Assembly (NCBI RefSeq): GCF_028765165.1
Contig: NZ_JARADB010000001.1
Coordinates: forward strand, 930,001-994,000
DNA length: 64,000 nt
Direction: 5' to 3'
DNA from: Paenibacillus sp. MAHUQ-63
GTDB taxonomy: Bacteria; Bacillota; Bacilli; Paenibacillales; NBRC-103111
Below the pieces are notes generated by a model that saw only the letters and a list, made by a program, of their open reading frames with translations, searched no databases and was not told the origin of the DNA. Position 1 is the stretch's first letter; the number at the start of each line of letters is the position of its first letter. The translations under genes were made by a program, and so were the position numbers. Positions 56,946-64,000 of the stretch are shown here, piece after piece.

Positions 56946-57497
56946 TTATTGTCGAACACTCAGTAAACTTGTCAAATCGAGGAACGAGGAAACGACACGG
57001 CGAACGCGCAAATCGACATCAGGGTTGATATCGTCGAATGCCGCGCCTGGCTGGAAGCTTTTGCGCGCATCGCCGCCGATGGAGATCCATTCCGGGCTGT
57101 TAACACCATGCAGGTTGCGCACGATCGTTTGCAGCTGCGTCAATGAGCTTACCGCAATAGCACCGCCTGAGGAGCTGACCGATAGAACGGCCTTGTTATG
57201 GAAATGGTCTTGTCCAAGATGATCGAGCGCATTTTTGAGCACGCCGGAAATTCCGCTATGATACTCTGGAGTCGCAAGTACAATGCCGTCCGCTTCGAGC
57301 ATAGTCCGCTTCAGATGTTCCAGTGCTTCATGCCCTCCGTGTGCATTCTCCGGCGAATAGAAAGGAACGGGCGTTTGGTACAAATCAATCAATGTGGATA
57401 CGTGCCCGTTCGCGTTAATCAAATGCTGAATGTAGGCAGCAAGTTTCGTACTTGTCGCTGCGCGGTGATTACTGCCGGCAAGAAGTGCTATTTTCAT
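56946..57497 (-). CDS. NADPH-dependent FMN reductase
   Basis: 183 residues. FMN-phosphate loop LLAGSNHRAATSTKLAAY (about 5-22), TPEYHSGISGVLKNALDHL (about 77-95) as in the azoreductase/YwqN type. A cytosolic flavin or quinone reductase; electron acceptor unknown. AGAGGAAG upstream of the ATG. Own terminator; next to but transcriptionally separate from the biotin genes. Confidence 0.92.
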   Translation of the reverse strand: MKIALLAGSNHRAATSTKLAAYIQHLINANGHVSTLIDLYQTPVPFYSPENAHGGHEALEHLKRTMLEADGIVLATPEYHSGISGVLKNALDHLGQDHFHNKAVLSVSSSGGAIAVSSLTQLQTIVRNLHGVNSPEWISIGGDARKSFQPGAAFDDINPDVDLRVRRVVSSFLDLTSLLSVRQ

Positions 57498-57580
57498 GAA
57501 AAATCTTCCTCTCTACGTTGATAATAAGGACATAATTGACTATTGCTTCCATTATACATCACTTTTATCATTTAAAAATA

Positions 57581-57625
57581 AAAAAAGCTGCTCCCGCCAT
57601 AGCGATCTACGGCAGAAACAGCTTT
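57581..57625 (-). terminator. glnA terminator
   Basis: AAAGCTG / CAGCTTT outer and GCC-TAG / CTA-GGC inner pairs, followed by seven T on the minus strand. Confidence 0.8.
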
Positions 57626-57659
57626 ATTCGTTATGAAGATAGATAGAAGTGCTAAAGAA

Positions 57660-59084
57660 TTAGCAGTCGAAGTACAGGTTGTACTCGTGCGGGTGAATGC
57701 GGATTGCAACTTGTTTCGCTTCGCCGCGTTTCAATTCGATGTAGTTATCGATGAAATCTTGTGTGAATACGCCGCCTTCAGTCAAGAAGTCGGAATCAGC
57801 TGCAAGAGCATCAAGAGCTTCATCTAATGTACCAGGAACGCTGCGAATTTCAGCTTTCTCAGCATCGGACATTTCATAGATGTTAGTATCGAAAGGACCA
57901 TATCCAAGAGCGCGCGGATCGATTTTCTTCTTGATACCGTCAAGACCAGCCATCAACATTGCTGCGAAAGCAAGGTATGGGTTAGCTGTGCTGTCCGGTG
58001 TACGGAATTCGATACGGCAGCCTTTTGGTGTAACAGCCGCGATTGGAATACGAACTGCTGCAGAACGGTTACCTTTGGAGAATACCAAGTTAACCGGTGC
58101 TTCGTAACCAGGAACCAAACGTTTGAAAGAGTTCGTACTTGGGTTTGTGATCGCAATCAACGCAGGAGCGTGGTACAAGATACCGCCGATGTAGTTGATA
58201 GCCAGTTCACTAAGGTTAGCATATCCGCCTTTTTCGTAGAACAAAGGGTTGCCTTCGTTGAAGATGGACATGTGAACGTGCATACCGCTACCATTGTCGC
58301 CAAACAGCGGCTTAGGCATGAATGTAGCAACTTTGCCATATTCTCTAGCTGTGTTAGCAACGATGTATTTGTATTTGAGCAGGTTGTCTGCTGTTTTAGT
58401 CAAAGTGTCAAAACGGAAGTTGATTTCAGCTTGACCAGCTGTTGCCACTTCGTGATGGTGACGCTCGATACGAAGACCCGCGTCAGCAAGTCTGTTACAC
58501 ATTTCGGAACGAATGTCTTGTTGGGAATCGATTGGAGCTACTGGAACGTAACCGCCTTTAACTGGAACTTTGTAAGCAAGGTTGCCGCCTTCTTCTTTAC
58601 GGCCAGTGTTCCAGCCCGCTTCTTCGGAGTCAACTTCGAAGTAAGACTTGTTCATGCCATTCTCGAAACGAACATCATCGAAGATGAAGAATTCGGATTC
58701 CGGTGCGAAGAATGCTGTCGTACCAACGCCTGTTGTTTGCAGATATTCTTCCGCTTTTTGAGCGATGCTGCGCGGATCGCGGTCATAGCGTTCGCCTTCA
58801 GGTGTATGGATGTTGCTCATAATGATCAATGTTGGGTGAGCTGTGAAAGGATCTACATATGCAGTTTCCGTATCTGGCATCATTACCATGTCAGATTGTT
58901 CAATACCACGGAATCCTGGGATGGAGGAACCGTCAAAAGCTACGCCGTTTACGAATGTTTCTTCGTCTACTTCAGAAGCTGGCAAAGAAATATGCTGTGC
59001 TTTACCGGAAAGACCTACGAAACGAAAATCTACCCACTCAATGTTTTTTTCCTTGATAAGGTTCAACACGTTTTGAACTGACAT
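57660..59084 (-). CDS. glnA: Glutamine synthetase, type I, long form
   Basis: 474 residues. Motifs: FDGSSIPGF, PESEFFIFD, the ATP loop KPLFGDNGSGMHVHMS, NRSAAVRIP and EFRTPDSTANPYLAFAAML. It makes glutamine from glutamate, ammonia and ATP as a dodecamer. The Bacillus alpha form has about 444 residues; this one has the length of the beta type, and TNIYEMSD places a Tyr (about residue 403) where beta-type enzymes are adenylylated. Whether it is modified here is doubtful, as no GlnE was seen. Strong ribosome site GGGAGGG. Preceded by a good promoter and a GlnR/TnrA-like site. Confidence 0.96.
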   Translation of the reverse strand: MSVQNVLNLIKEKNIEWVDFRFVGLSGKAQHISLPASEVDEETFVNGVAFDGSSIPGFRGIEQSDMVMMPDTETAYVDPFTAHPTLIIMSNIHTPEGERYDRDPRSIAQKAEEYLQTTGVGTTAFFAPESEFFIFDDVRFENGMNKSYFEVDSEEAGWNTGRKEEGGNLAYKVPVKGGYVPVAPIDSQQDIRSEMCNRLADAGLRIERHHHEVATAGQAEINFRFDTLTKTADNLLKYKYIVANTAREYGKVATFMPKPLFGDNGSGMHVHMSIFNEGNPLFYEKGGYANLSELAINYIGGILYHAPALIAITNPSTNSFKRLVPGYEAPVNLVFSKGNRSAAVRIPIAAVTPKGCRIEFRTPDSTANPYLAFAAMLMAGLDGIKKKIDPRALGYGPFDTNIYEMSDAEKAEIRSVPGTLDEALDALAADSDFLTEGGVFTQDFIDNYIELKRGEAKQVAIRIHPHEYNLYFDC

Positions 59085-59163
59085 TTAAAAAACCCTCCCA
59101 TTTCCGTACATTCAACGTACTTTACATGATTAATGTTCAACTTTTTGTTGTTATCTTGCACAT

Positions 59164-59193
59164 ATTATATAGCGATTAAGCTTTCACAGTCAA
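59164..59193 (-). promoter_or_regulatory. glnA promoter
   Basis: Minus-strand TTGACT (59193-59188), 18-nt spacer, TATAAT (59169-59164). Confidence 0.85.
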
Positions 59194-59221
59194 TACTTAT
59201 GTCAGGTATTTTTTATCGATG

Positions 59222-59238
59222 TGTAAGATATGCTCACA
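59222..59238 (-). promoter_or_regulatory. GlnR/TnrA-type operator
   Basis: Minus-strand TGTGAGCATATCTTACA fits TGTNA-N7-TNACA exactly. It lies 29 nt upstream of the -35, so it may activate, or repress with a second weaker site. Confidence 0.7.
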
Positions 59239-59269
59239 CTATTTCACATAGTTTTCTTATATACAAAAT

Positions 59270-59309
59270 AAGGAAGCGTGTTTCTTCTATAGAAGAAACA
59301 CGCTTCCTT
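59270..59309 (-). terminator. Perfect 40-nt palindrome, terminator
   Basis: Two perfectly complementary 20-nt arms (AAGGAAGCGTGTTTCTTCTA and its reverse complement) without an unpaired loop, then ATTTTGTATA. Placed 11 nt after the DAHP synthase stop. Confidence 0.75.
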
Positions 59310-59320
59310 GAACATATGAA

Positions 59321-60364
59321 TTAGGCCAGAATAGCTTCTTTGTGGGTATCGAATTTTTTGCCTAGCAGCGGCGCAAGCTTCTCCAGATCAACGAGCAAGT
59401 TCGCGAATTGGTCAGGGAATAGCGATTGTACGCCATCTCCCGTCATCGAATTGTCCGGATCCGTATGCATCTCGATGATCAATCCGTCCGCTCCGGCTGC
59501 AACGGAAGCTTTGGTCATTGGGACGACAAGCTCTCTGCGTCCTGTGCCATGACTCGGATCGGAGATGACCGGCAGGTGGCTCAGCTGTTTCAATACCGGA
59601 ATCGCCGATAAATCGAGCGTATTGCGCGTGTAAGTCTCGAATGTTCGGATTCCGCGCTCACACAGCATAACGTTCGGGTTACCGCCGGCAAGAATGTACT
59701 CCGCGGCATTCAGGAATTCGTCGTAAGTAGCGCTGAAACCGCGCTTCAACAGGACAGGCGTCTGAATCGTGCCCAGCTTGCGCAGCAGATCGAAGTTTTG
59801 CATGTTGCGCGTACCTACTTGGAGAATGTCCGCATACTCGGCGCACACATCTACGTATTCCGGCGTCATCACTTCGGTGATGGTCAGAAGTCCGTGCTTC
59901 TTGCCGGCTTCCGCCATCATGATTAAGCCTTCGACGCCAACGCCTTGGAAGCTGTAAGGTCCGGTTCTTGGTTTGAACGCGCCGCCGCGCAATACTTGGC
60001 CTCCGGCCGCTTTCACCAGACGAGCGATTTCATCGATCTGCTCAGGGGATTCGACCGCACAAGGTCCGCCCATGACAACAAGCTGCTCGCCGCCGATTTC
60101 AACGCCTTTGATATTAATAACTGTATCTGCCGGATGGAAATCGCGGCTTGCTAGTTTGTATGATTTGGAAATTTTCACGACTTGTTCGACTCCTGACATT
60201 TGGCGCAGTTGTTCTGCTAATTTGGGATCCGCTTGACCGATAATTCCGATAACTGTACGGTCTTCACCTTTGGATACGTGAGCTTGCACACCTTGCTTCT
60301 CTATAAACTGTACGATTTCTTGAATACGCTCATCAGACGTTTTGTTGGAAGTAATGGCGATCAT
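59321..60364 (-). CDS. aroF: 3-Deoxy-7-phosphoheptulonate (DAHP) synthase
   Basis: 347 residues from ATG 60364, 10 nt after AAGGAG. The N-terminal ferredoxin-like regulatory domain (about 1-75) is followed by the type Ibeta barrel with GGPCAVES, RGGAFKPRTGPYSFQG, SDPSHGTGRRELV and IIEMHTDP. First step of aromatic amino-acid synthesis. The added N-terminal domain is that of Tyr/Phe- or prephenate-regulated enzymes. Single gene. Confidence 0.96.
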   Translation of the reverse strand: MIAITSNKTSDERIQEIVQFIEKQGVQAHVSKGEDRTVIGIIGQADPKLAEQLRQMSGVEQVVKISKSYKLASRDFHPADTVINIKGVEIGGEQLVVMGGPCAVESPEQIDEIARLVKAAGGQVLRGGAFKPRTGPYSFQGVGVEGLIMMAEAGKKHGLLTITEVMTPEYVDVCAEYADILQVGTRNMQNFDLLRKLGTIQTPVLLKRGFSATYDEFLNAAEYILAGGNPNVMLCERGIRTFETYTRNTLDLSAIPVLKQLSHLPVISDPSHGTGRRELVVPMTKASVAAGADGLIIEMHTDPDNSMTGDGVQSLFPDQFANLLVDLEKLAPLLGKKFDTHKEAILA

Positions 60365-60454
60365 AATATACACGCTCCTTATATATGGGTCATTTCACTT
60401 AAACACTTCAACGCTTGTTCGCTTCTACGCTTTTAATCACTAAAGTAAATATAC

Positions 60455-60482
60455 AACGCTTGACGAAGATTCGTCAAGCGTT
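60455..60482 (-). terminator. Hairpin downstream of the DUF2062 gene
   Basis: 13-bp stem AACGCTTGACGAA / TTCGTCAAGCGTT with 2-nt loop; the following T tract is poor (GTATATTT). Confidence 0.6.
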
Positions 60483-60492
60483 AATTTATTTG

Positions 60493-61071
60493 CTATTCTT
60501 CCATCTTGGATGGCGCGAGTTGATCTTTGCGTAGTCTGCGTTTCTCCTTGCGGCGATTCGTATGATACTGAAGCACGAGCACGACGGGGAAATAAGCGAT
60601 AAGACCAAGTATGGCTCCAACCACCATGCCACCCACTATCAAATCCAAACCGCTGCGAATTATATTGGAGAGAATGTGCGGCAGATGATGAATCAGATAC
60701 ACCTTGACATGCTTAGGGACTAACCAATCCCCGACCTGCTTATTGAGGATCGACAGCGGGAGATAGATCACCTTCCCGAACACGAACCCAATCAATGCGG
60801 CAGGCAAATTAGCTCTCAACAAATACACCAATGGAAAAATAAGAACGAATGCAAACCCAGCTGTCGGTAGTGTAAACATTTCTATCGCTAAGCCAATCGA
60901 AAAGCCCCTTGCAACTTTGGATGGCCCGCCTTTGGCACGTAGTAGAAGCAAATACTTATACCTGAACCAGCGTTTAGTGCTTTTCCAATCGTAGCGAGTT
61001 TTCATCATTTTCACCTTCTGAGTGCTCTGCATGCTGGTCACGATCCCGCCCTGTGGAATAATAAGAATCAC
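60493..61071 (-). CDS. DUF2062 membrane protein
   Basis: 192 residues from the GTG at 61071. DUF2062 pattern with basic N-terminus ([26 protein letters not shown]), a helix pair ([22 protein letters not shown]) and another near residues 145-170. Internal ATG codons (MMKTRYDW, near 61005) have a better ribosome site (AAGGTG), so the product may be about 171 residues. Function unknown. It overlaps ispH by 4 nt (GTGA), suggesting coupling. Confidence 0.85.
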   Translation of the reverse strand: MILIIPQGGIVTSMQSTQKVKMMKTRYDWKSTKRWFRYKYLLLLRAKGGPSKVARGFSIGLAIEMFTLPTAGFAFVLIFPLVYLLRANLPAALIGFVFGKVIYLPLSILNKQVGDWLVPKHVKVYLIHHLPHILSNIIRSGLDLIVGGMVVGAILGLIAYFPVVLVLQYHTNRRKEKRRLRKDQLAPSKMEE

Positions 61072-62024
61072 TCACTGCTGGCTGATTTGGATTTAACGGC
61101 CGGTATGAGCTTTTTCATATTGATACTACGTATAATAGCCCAAGTGGTTTCATCTTTCGGATCATATTGCTCAAGGTAAGATATGACTTCTTTGGTAATC
61201 GGTGTCGGCGTGGAAGCGCCCGAAGTGACACCGACCTTCCGTACATGCTTCAACCATTCCCGATTCAGTTCCGTAATATCCGCAATTCGATACGCTCTAA
61301 CGCCTGCAATTTCCTCTGAAACCTGCGCCAGACGATTGGAGTTATTGCTCTTAGGATCGCCGACCACGATGACGAGATCAGCTTCCTTCGCTTGCTCGGC
61401 CACCGCTTCCTGGCGCACCTGTGTCGCCAAGCAGATTTCATTATGAATTTCCGCTTTGGGGAACAGCTCCAACAGACGGTTCATGATATGTCGGATGTCC
61501 CATTGACTCATTGTCGTTTGGTTCGTAATAATGATGCGGTCAGCCCGTACTTGCAGCCGGTCGGCTTCTTCAAGCTTCTCGATCAAATGAACTTTGTCAG
61601 GAGCGACACCCATGGCGCCTTCCGGCTCCGGATGCCCCTTCTTCCCAATATAGATCACTTCGTAGCCGTCCGCTACTTTCTCGCGAATTAAATCGTGCGT
61701 CTTCGTTACGTCCGGGCAGGTCGCATCCACGACAGTAAGGCCCTTGTCTCTGGCCCGGCGCCGAACCTCAGGCGAAACGCCGTGCGCGGTGAAGATGACG
61801 GTCCCTTCTTCAATCTGCTCCAAAATCTCAAGACGGTTCTCGCCATCCAGCGTGATGACGCCTTCCTCCTTGAAGAAATCCGTGACGTGTGCATTATGCA
61901 CAATCATGCCTAATATATATATAGGTCTGGGAAGATTTAAATTTTTGGCTGTTTGCATCGCCAATGCCATCGCATCAACGACACCATAGCAATAGCCTCT
62001 TGGAGATATTCGAACGACTTCCAT
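61068..62024 (-). CDS. ispH: 4-Hydroxy-3-methylbut-2-enyl diphosphate reductase
   Basis: 318 residues from ATG 62024, after AGGTGG. Three cluster Cys appear in PRGYCYGVV (about 13), [10 protein letters not shown] (about 97) and NEICLATQ (about 198); HNAHV, the HGVSPE and TSGASTP motifs line the active site. It performs the last MEP-pathway step to isoprenoid precursors, which also feed undecaprenyl phosphate used by the exopolysaccharide system. Confidence 0.97.
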   Translation of the reverse strand: MEVVRISPRGYCYGVVDAMALAMQTAKNLNLPRPIYILGMIVHNAHVTDFFKEEGVITLDGENRLEILEQIEEGTVIFTAHGVSPEVRRRARDKGLTVVDATCPDVTKTHDLIREKVADGYEVIYIGKKGHPEPEGAMGVAPDKVHLIEKLEEADRLQVRADRIIITNQTTMSQWDIRHIMNRLLELFPKAEIHNEICLATQVRQEAVAEQAKEADLVIVVGDPKSNNSNRLAQVSEEIAGVRAYRIADITELNREWLKHVRKVGVTSGASTPTPITKEVISYLEQYDPKDETTWAIIRSINMKKLIPAVKSKSASSE

Positions 62025-62071
62025 GACTTCCACCTGCCTAAGCAATCTATTTTCTTATTCATTATAGCTGA

Positions 62072-63538
62072 TTACACAGGTAGAGGAAAGTTAGCCGGAA
62101 GCCAGATCATAAATGTAGTGCCTTCATCCTTGCGCGTCGTCACTTCCACGGATCCGCCGTGTTCGTCAATAATCCATTTGGCAATCGATAATCCCAAGCC
62201 GGTCCCTGATGTAACCCCTCTGGATAAGTCCGCCCGATAGAATCTGTCGAAAATGTGCGGAACATCCTCTTTATCTATGCCGATCCCCGTATCCGCAATC
62301 TGAATGCCGACGAAATTATTCGTCCTTGATGCTTGCAGCGACACCGTTCCTGACGGCGTATACTTGAATGCGTTCTCGATGAAAATAAACAGCAGCTGCT
62401 GCAAATAGTCGCGATTGCCCTCCACGATGGCATGCTCCAGCGCATCCAGATCGCCTACCTGCCAATCGGCCGTATGATCCAGCAGCTGCGCCCTCCGCGC
62501 TACCTCTTGAACGAGCGGAAGCATCTCGACCGGACTTTTCTCCATCACGACGCCGGCATCCGCTCTGGCCAGCGCCAGCAAATCGTTGACAAGCCTGCTC
62601 ATGCGCTGCGCTTCACCGGCGATATCATGCATCGCTTCCAGCGACATCTGCATCTGCTCGGGTGTCGCCAGCTCCGTCCCGGCCGTCTTCTTCCACATCT
62701 TCTCGAGCAGATCGACATTGCCGCGGATCGTCGTCAGCGGCGTTCTCAGCTCATGCGAAGCGTCGGAAACGAATCTCCGCTGGGCACGGTACGCTTCATC
62801 CAGCTCCAAGTACGTAATCTGGATACGCGAGAGCATCCCGTTAATCGTCTCGGTTAGACGGCCGATTTCGTCCAGCGGCCCTTCATATTCGATCCGCTTC
62901 TCCAGATCGTCTCCGCTGCCGATTTGGTTCGCGGCGTCGATAACGCGCTCGATCGGCTGAAGCGCCTTGCGCGATAAGAACCAGCCCAGCGACGCGGCAA
63001 CGATGATCGTCAGCAGCGCCCAGATCATGAGAATATATTTGAGCGTAACCGCCGTCTTCTCATAGCTGCCAATAGGTACGGCCGCTTGAAGAACGCCAAT
63101 CAGGTTATGCTGGTCATAGATGCCTTGATAGTAGATGAGGAAATCCTGCCCTAACACTTTCGTCTTTTGAAAGAAGCCGTCATCGTCTCCCATTAATTTA
63201 TCGAGATTCGATTTCTCAAGCGGAAGGATGACATCATAAAATTCCAAGTTAGCCGAGCGGTTATAACTCTTAAGTTTAACATTATATAATTGCAGGAACG
63301 TATTGGTTGAATAGAAGTCTCTGCTCTCCAGCTCCAATTCCACTACGAGCCCCTTCTGTGAAAGGGCAAGGCTTTTTTGAATACGCGAGAACGTATTCCC
63401 CGCCTCTCTTTGCACGTCCTGACGAATCTGATCATACAAGAAATAATTCAAGAAAAAATACAGCACGATACCGAACAGCAGCATCGTCAGCGCCAATACC
63501 CCCGAATACCAGAGTGTCAGCCGCAAGCGAAGCGACAT
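62072..63538 (-). CDS. Sensor histidine kinase with HAMP
   Basis: 488 residues. Membrane helices near 9-31 and 168-190 flank a sensor loop; HAMP follows; H box SDASHELRTPLTTIRGNV (about 258-275), N box FIENAFKYT, G1 DTGIGIDKEDVPHIFDRFYR and G2 GTGLGLSIAKWI. GAGGAG is 9 nt before the ATG. Signal unknown; resembles ArlS/MprB-type kinases. Follows its regulator by 1 nt. Confidence 0.96.
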   Translation of the reverse strand: MSLRLRLTLWYSGVLALTMLLFGIVLYFFLNYFLYDQIRQDVQREAGNTFSRIQKSLALSQKGLVVELELESRDFYSTNTFLQLYNVKLKSYNRSANLEFYDVILPLEKSNLDKLMGDDDGFFQKTKVLGQDFLIYYQGIYDQHNLIGVLQAAVPIGSYEKTAVTLKYILMIWALLTIIVAASLGWFLSRKALQPIERVIDAANQIGSGDDLEKRIEYEGPLDEIGRLTETINGMLSRIQITYLELDEAYRAQRRFVSDASHELRTPLTTIRGNVDLLEKMWKKTAGTELATPEQMQMSLEAMHDIAGEAQRMSRLVNDLLALARADAGVVMEKSPVEMLPLVQEVARRAQLLDHTADWQVGDLDALEHAIVEGNRDYLQQLLFIFIENAFKYTPSGTVSLQASRTNNFVGIQIADTGIGIDKEDVPHIFDRFYRADLSRGVTSGTGLGLSIAKWIIDEHGGSVEVTTRKDEGTTFMIWLPANFPLPV

Positions 63539-63539
63539 A

Positions 63540-64000
63540 TCAATTTTCTCCTCTCAGTACGTAACCCGCTCCCCGGACGGTTTGAATCAACCGCTTATGG
63601 CCGTATTCTTCCGTCTTTTGACGGAGCAGCGCGATATAAACCTCGAGCACATTGGATTCTCCGCTGTAATCGTAGCCCCATATTTTCTCCATAATAATAT
63701 CGCGCGACAGGACACGTTTCGGATTCTGCATGAACAAATGCAGCAAATCGAATTCCTTGGTTGTCAACTCAATCAATTTATCGCCGCGGAACACCTCGCG
63801 GGTATCCAAGTCCAGCGTCGTATCCTCGAAGATCAACCGGTTCGTCGGCTGCTCGGTACGTTCGGTTCTGCGGCGCAGCAGCACACGCACTCTGGCGAGG
63901 AGCTCTTCCAGTGCGAACGGTTTAACCAAGTAATCGTCTGCCCCCAGGTCCAGGCCTTTGACACGGTCGCTGATTTCATCTTTGGCCGTCAGCATCAAGA
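63540..64000 (-). CDS. OmpR-family response regulator, N-terminus outside window
   Basis: Only the last ~153 residues are present. The end of the receiver ([36 protein letters not shown], with the conserved Lys) and the full winged helix ([30 protein letters not shown] segment ending [10 protein letters not shown]) are visible. Partner of the adjacent kinase; likely ArlR-like by pattern. Confidence 0.95.
   Translation of the reverse strand, partial: LMLTAKDEISDRVKGLDLGADDYLVKPFALEELLARVRVLLRRRTERTEQPTNRLIFEDTTLDLDTREVFRGDKLIELTTKEFDLLHLFMQNPKRVLSRDIIMEKIWGYDYSGESNVLEVYIALLRQKTEEYGHKRLIQTVRGAGYVLRGEN

Overview
The window looks like chromosomal DNA of a Paenibacillus-type Firmicute (Paenibacillaceae). 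The grounds are three C-terminal SLH domains on a secreted protein, secreted proteins with copper-amine-oxidase-like 'stalk' domains, a carbohydrate ABC transporter paired with a YesM/YesN-type two-component system, PrkA, an AbrB/SpoVT-type regulator, strong AGGAGG-type ribosome sites, frequent GTG/TTG starts and abundant rho-independent terminators. No rRNA, tRNA, CRISPR, transposase or phage gene was seen.

Left part (1-20,000). A very large secreted RCC1/beta-propeller protein runs off the left edge, followed by a Gly/His/Tyr/Pro-rich small protein and a two-gene cell-surface operon. Then comes an exopolysaccharide locus on the minus strand, read from 19,367 down to 7,274: PHP-type tyrosine phosphatase, SLH protein, chain-length modulator, BY-kinase, undecaprenyl-phosphate sugar transferase, flippase, glycosyltransferase, polymerase-like membrane protein, glycosyltransferase, galE. 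The distal half (about 6,300-14,500) is conspicuously AT-rich, as expected for a transferred, strain-specific polymer cassette. It ends in a decayed reading frame that overlaps the galE stop.

Middle part (20,000-41,400). prkA; a GH31 glycosidase with a Gfo/Idh/MocA oxidoreductase; a GC-rich sn-glycerol-1-phosphate dehydrogenase (egsA/araM); a DUF2161 protein; a thioredoxin-reductase-like flavoprotein; an MFS permease; a sugar ABC uptake system (two permeases and a lipoprotein, no ATPase) divergent from a YesM/YesN sensor-regulator pair; a coiled-coil membrane protein coupled to a phosphodiester-glycosidase-family protein; a 35-residue membrane peptide; a candidate structured RNA; an AbrB-like regulator with a zinc-ribbon-like tail; trmL; and an orphan PhoP-like response regulator preceded by Pho-box-like repeats.

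Right part (41,400-64,000). A class Ib ribonucleotide reductase operon (nrdI-nrdE-nrdF) with several NrdR-type boxes; serC; thpR; a DUF421 membrane protein; a NUDIX hydrolase with a Mug-type uracil-DNA glycosylase; a large non-coding tandem array; a biotin operon bioA-bioD-bioB-bioF-bioH-like-bioC with a promoter and two BirA-type operators; an FMN reductase; a long-form type I glutamine synthetase with a GlnR/TnrA-type site; DAHP synthase; DUF2062; ispH; and a two-component system cut by the right edge.

The least explained features are intergenic. Two ~185-bp elements, 24 kb apart, have the same design: four 24-nt units, two direct then two inverted, 50 nt apart. A third locus shows a related layout with a different unit sequence. 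There is also a 16-copy ~51-bp tandem array, a possible ~210-nt structured RNA, and an inverted-repeat insert lying between NrdR boxes. I found no clear new multi-gene defence or biosynthetic system; the small proteins, decayed genes and repeat families are the best candidates for novelty.
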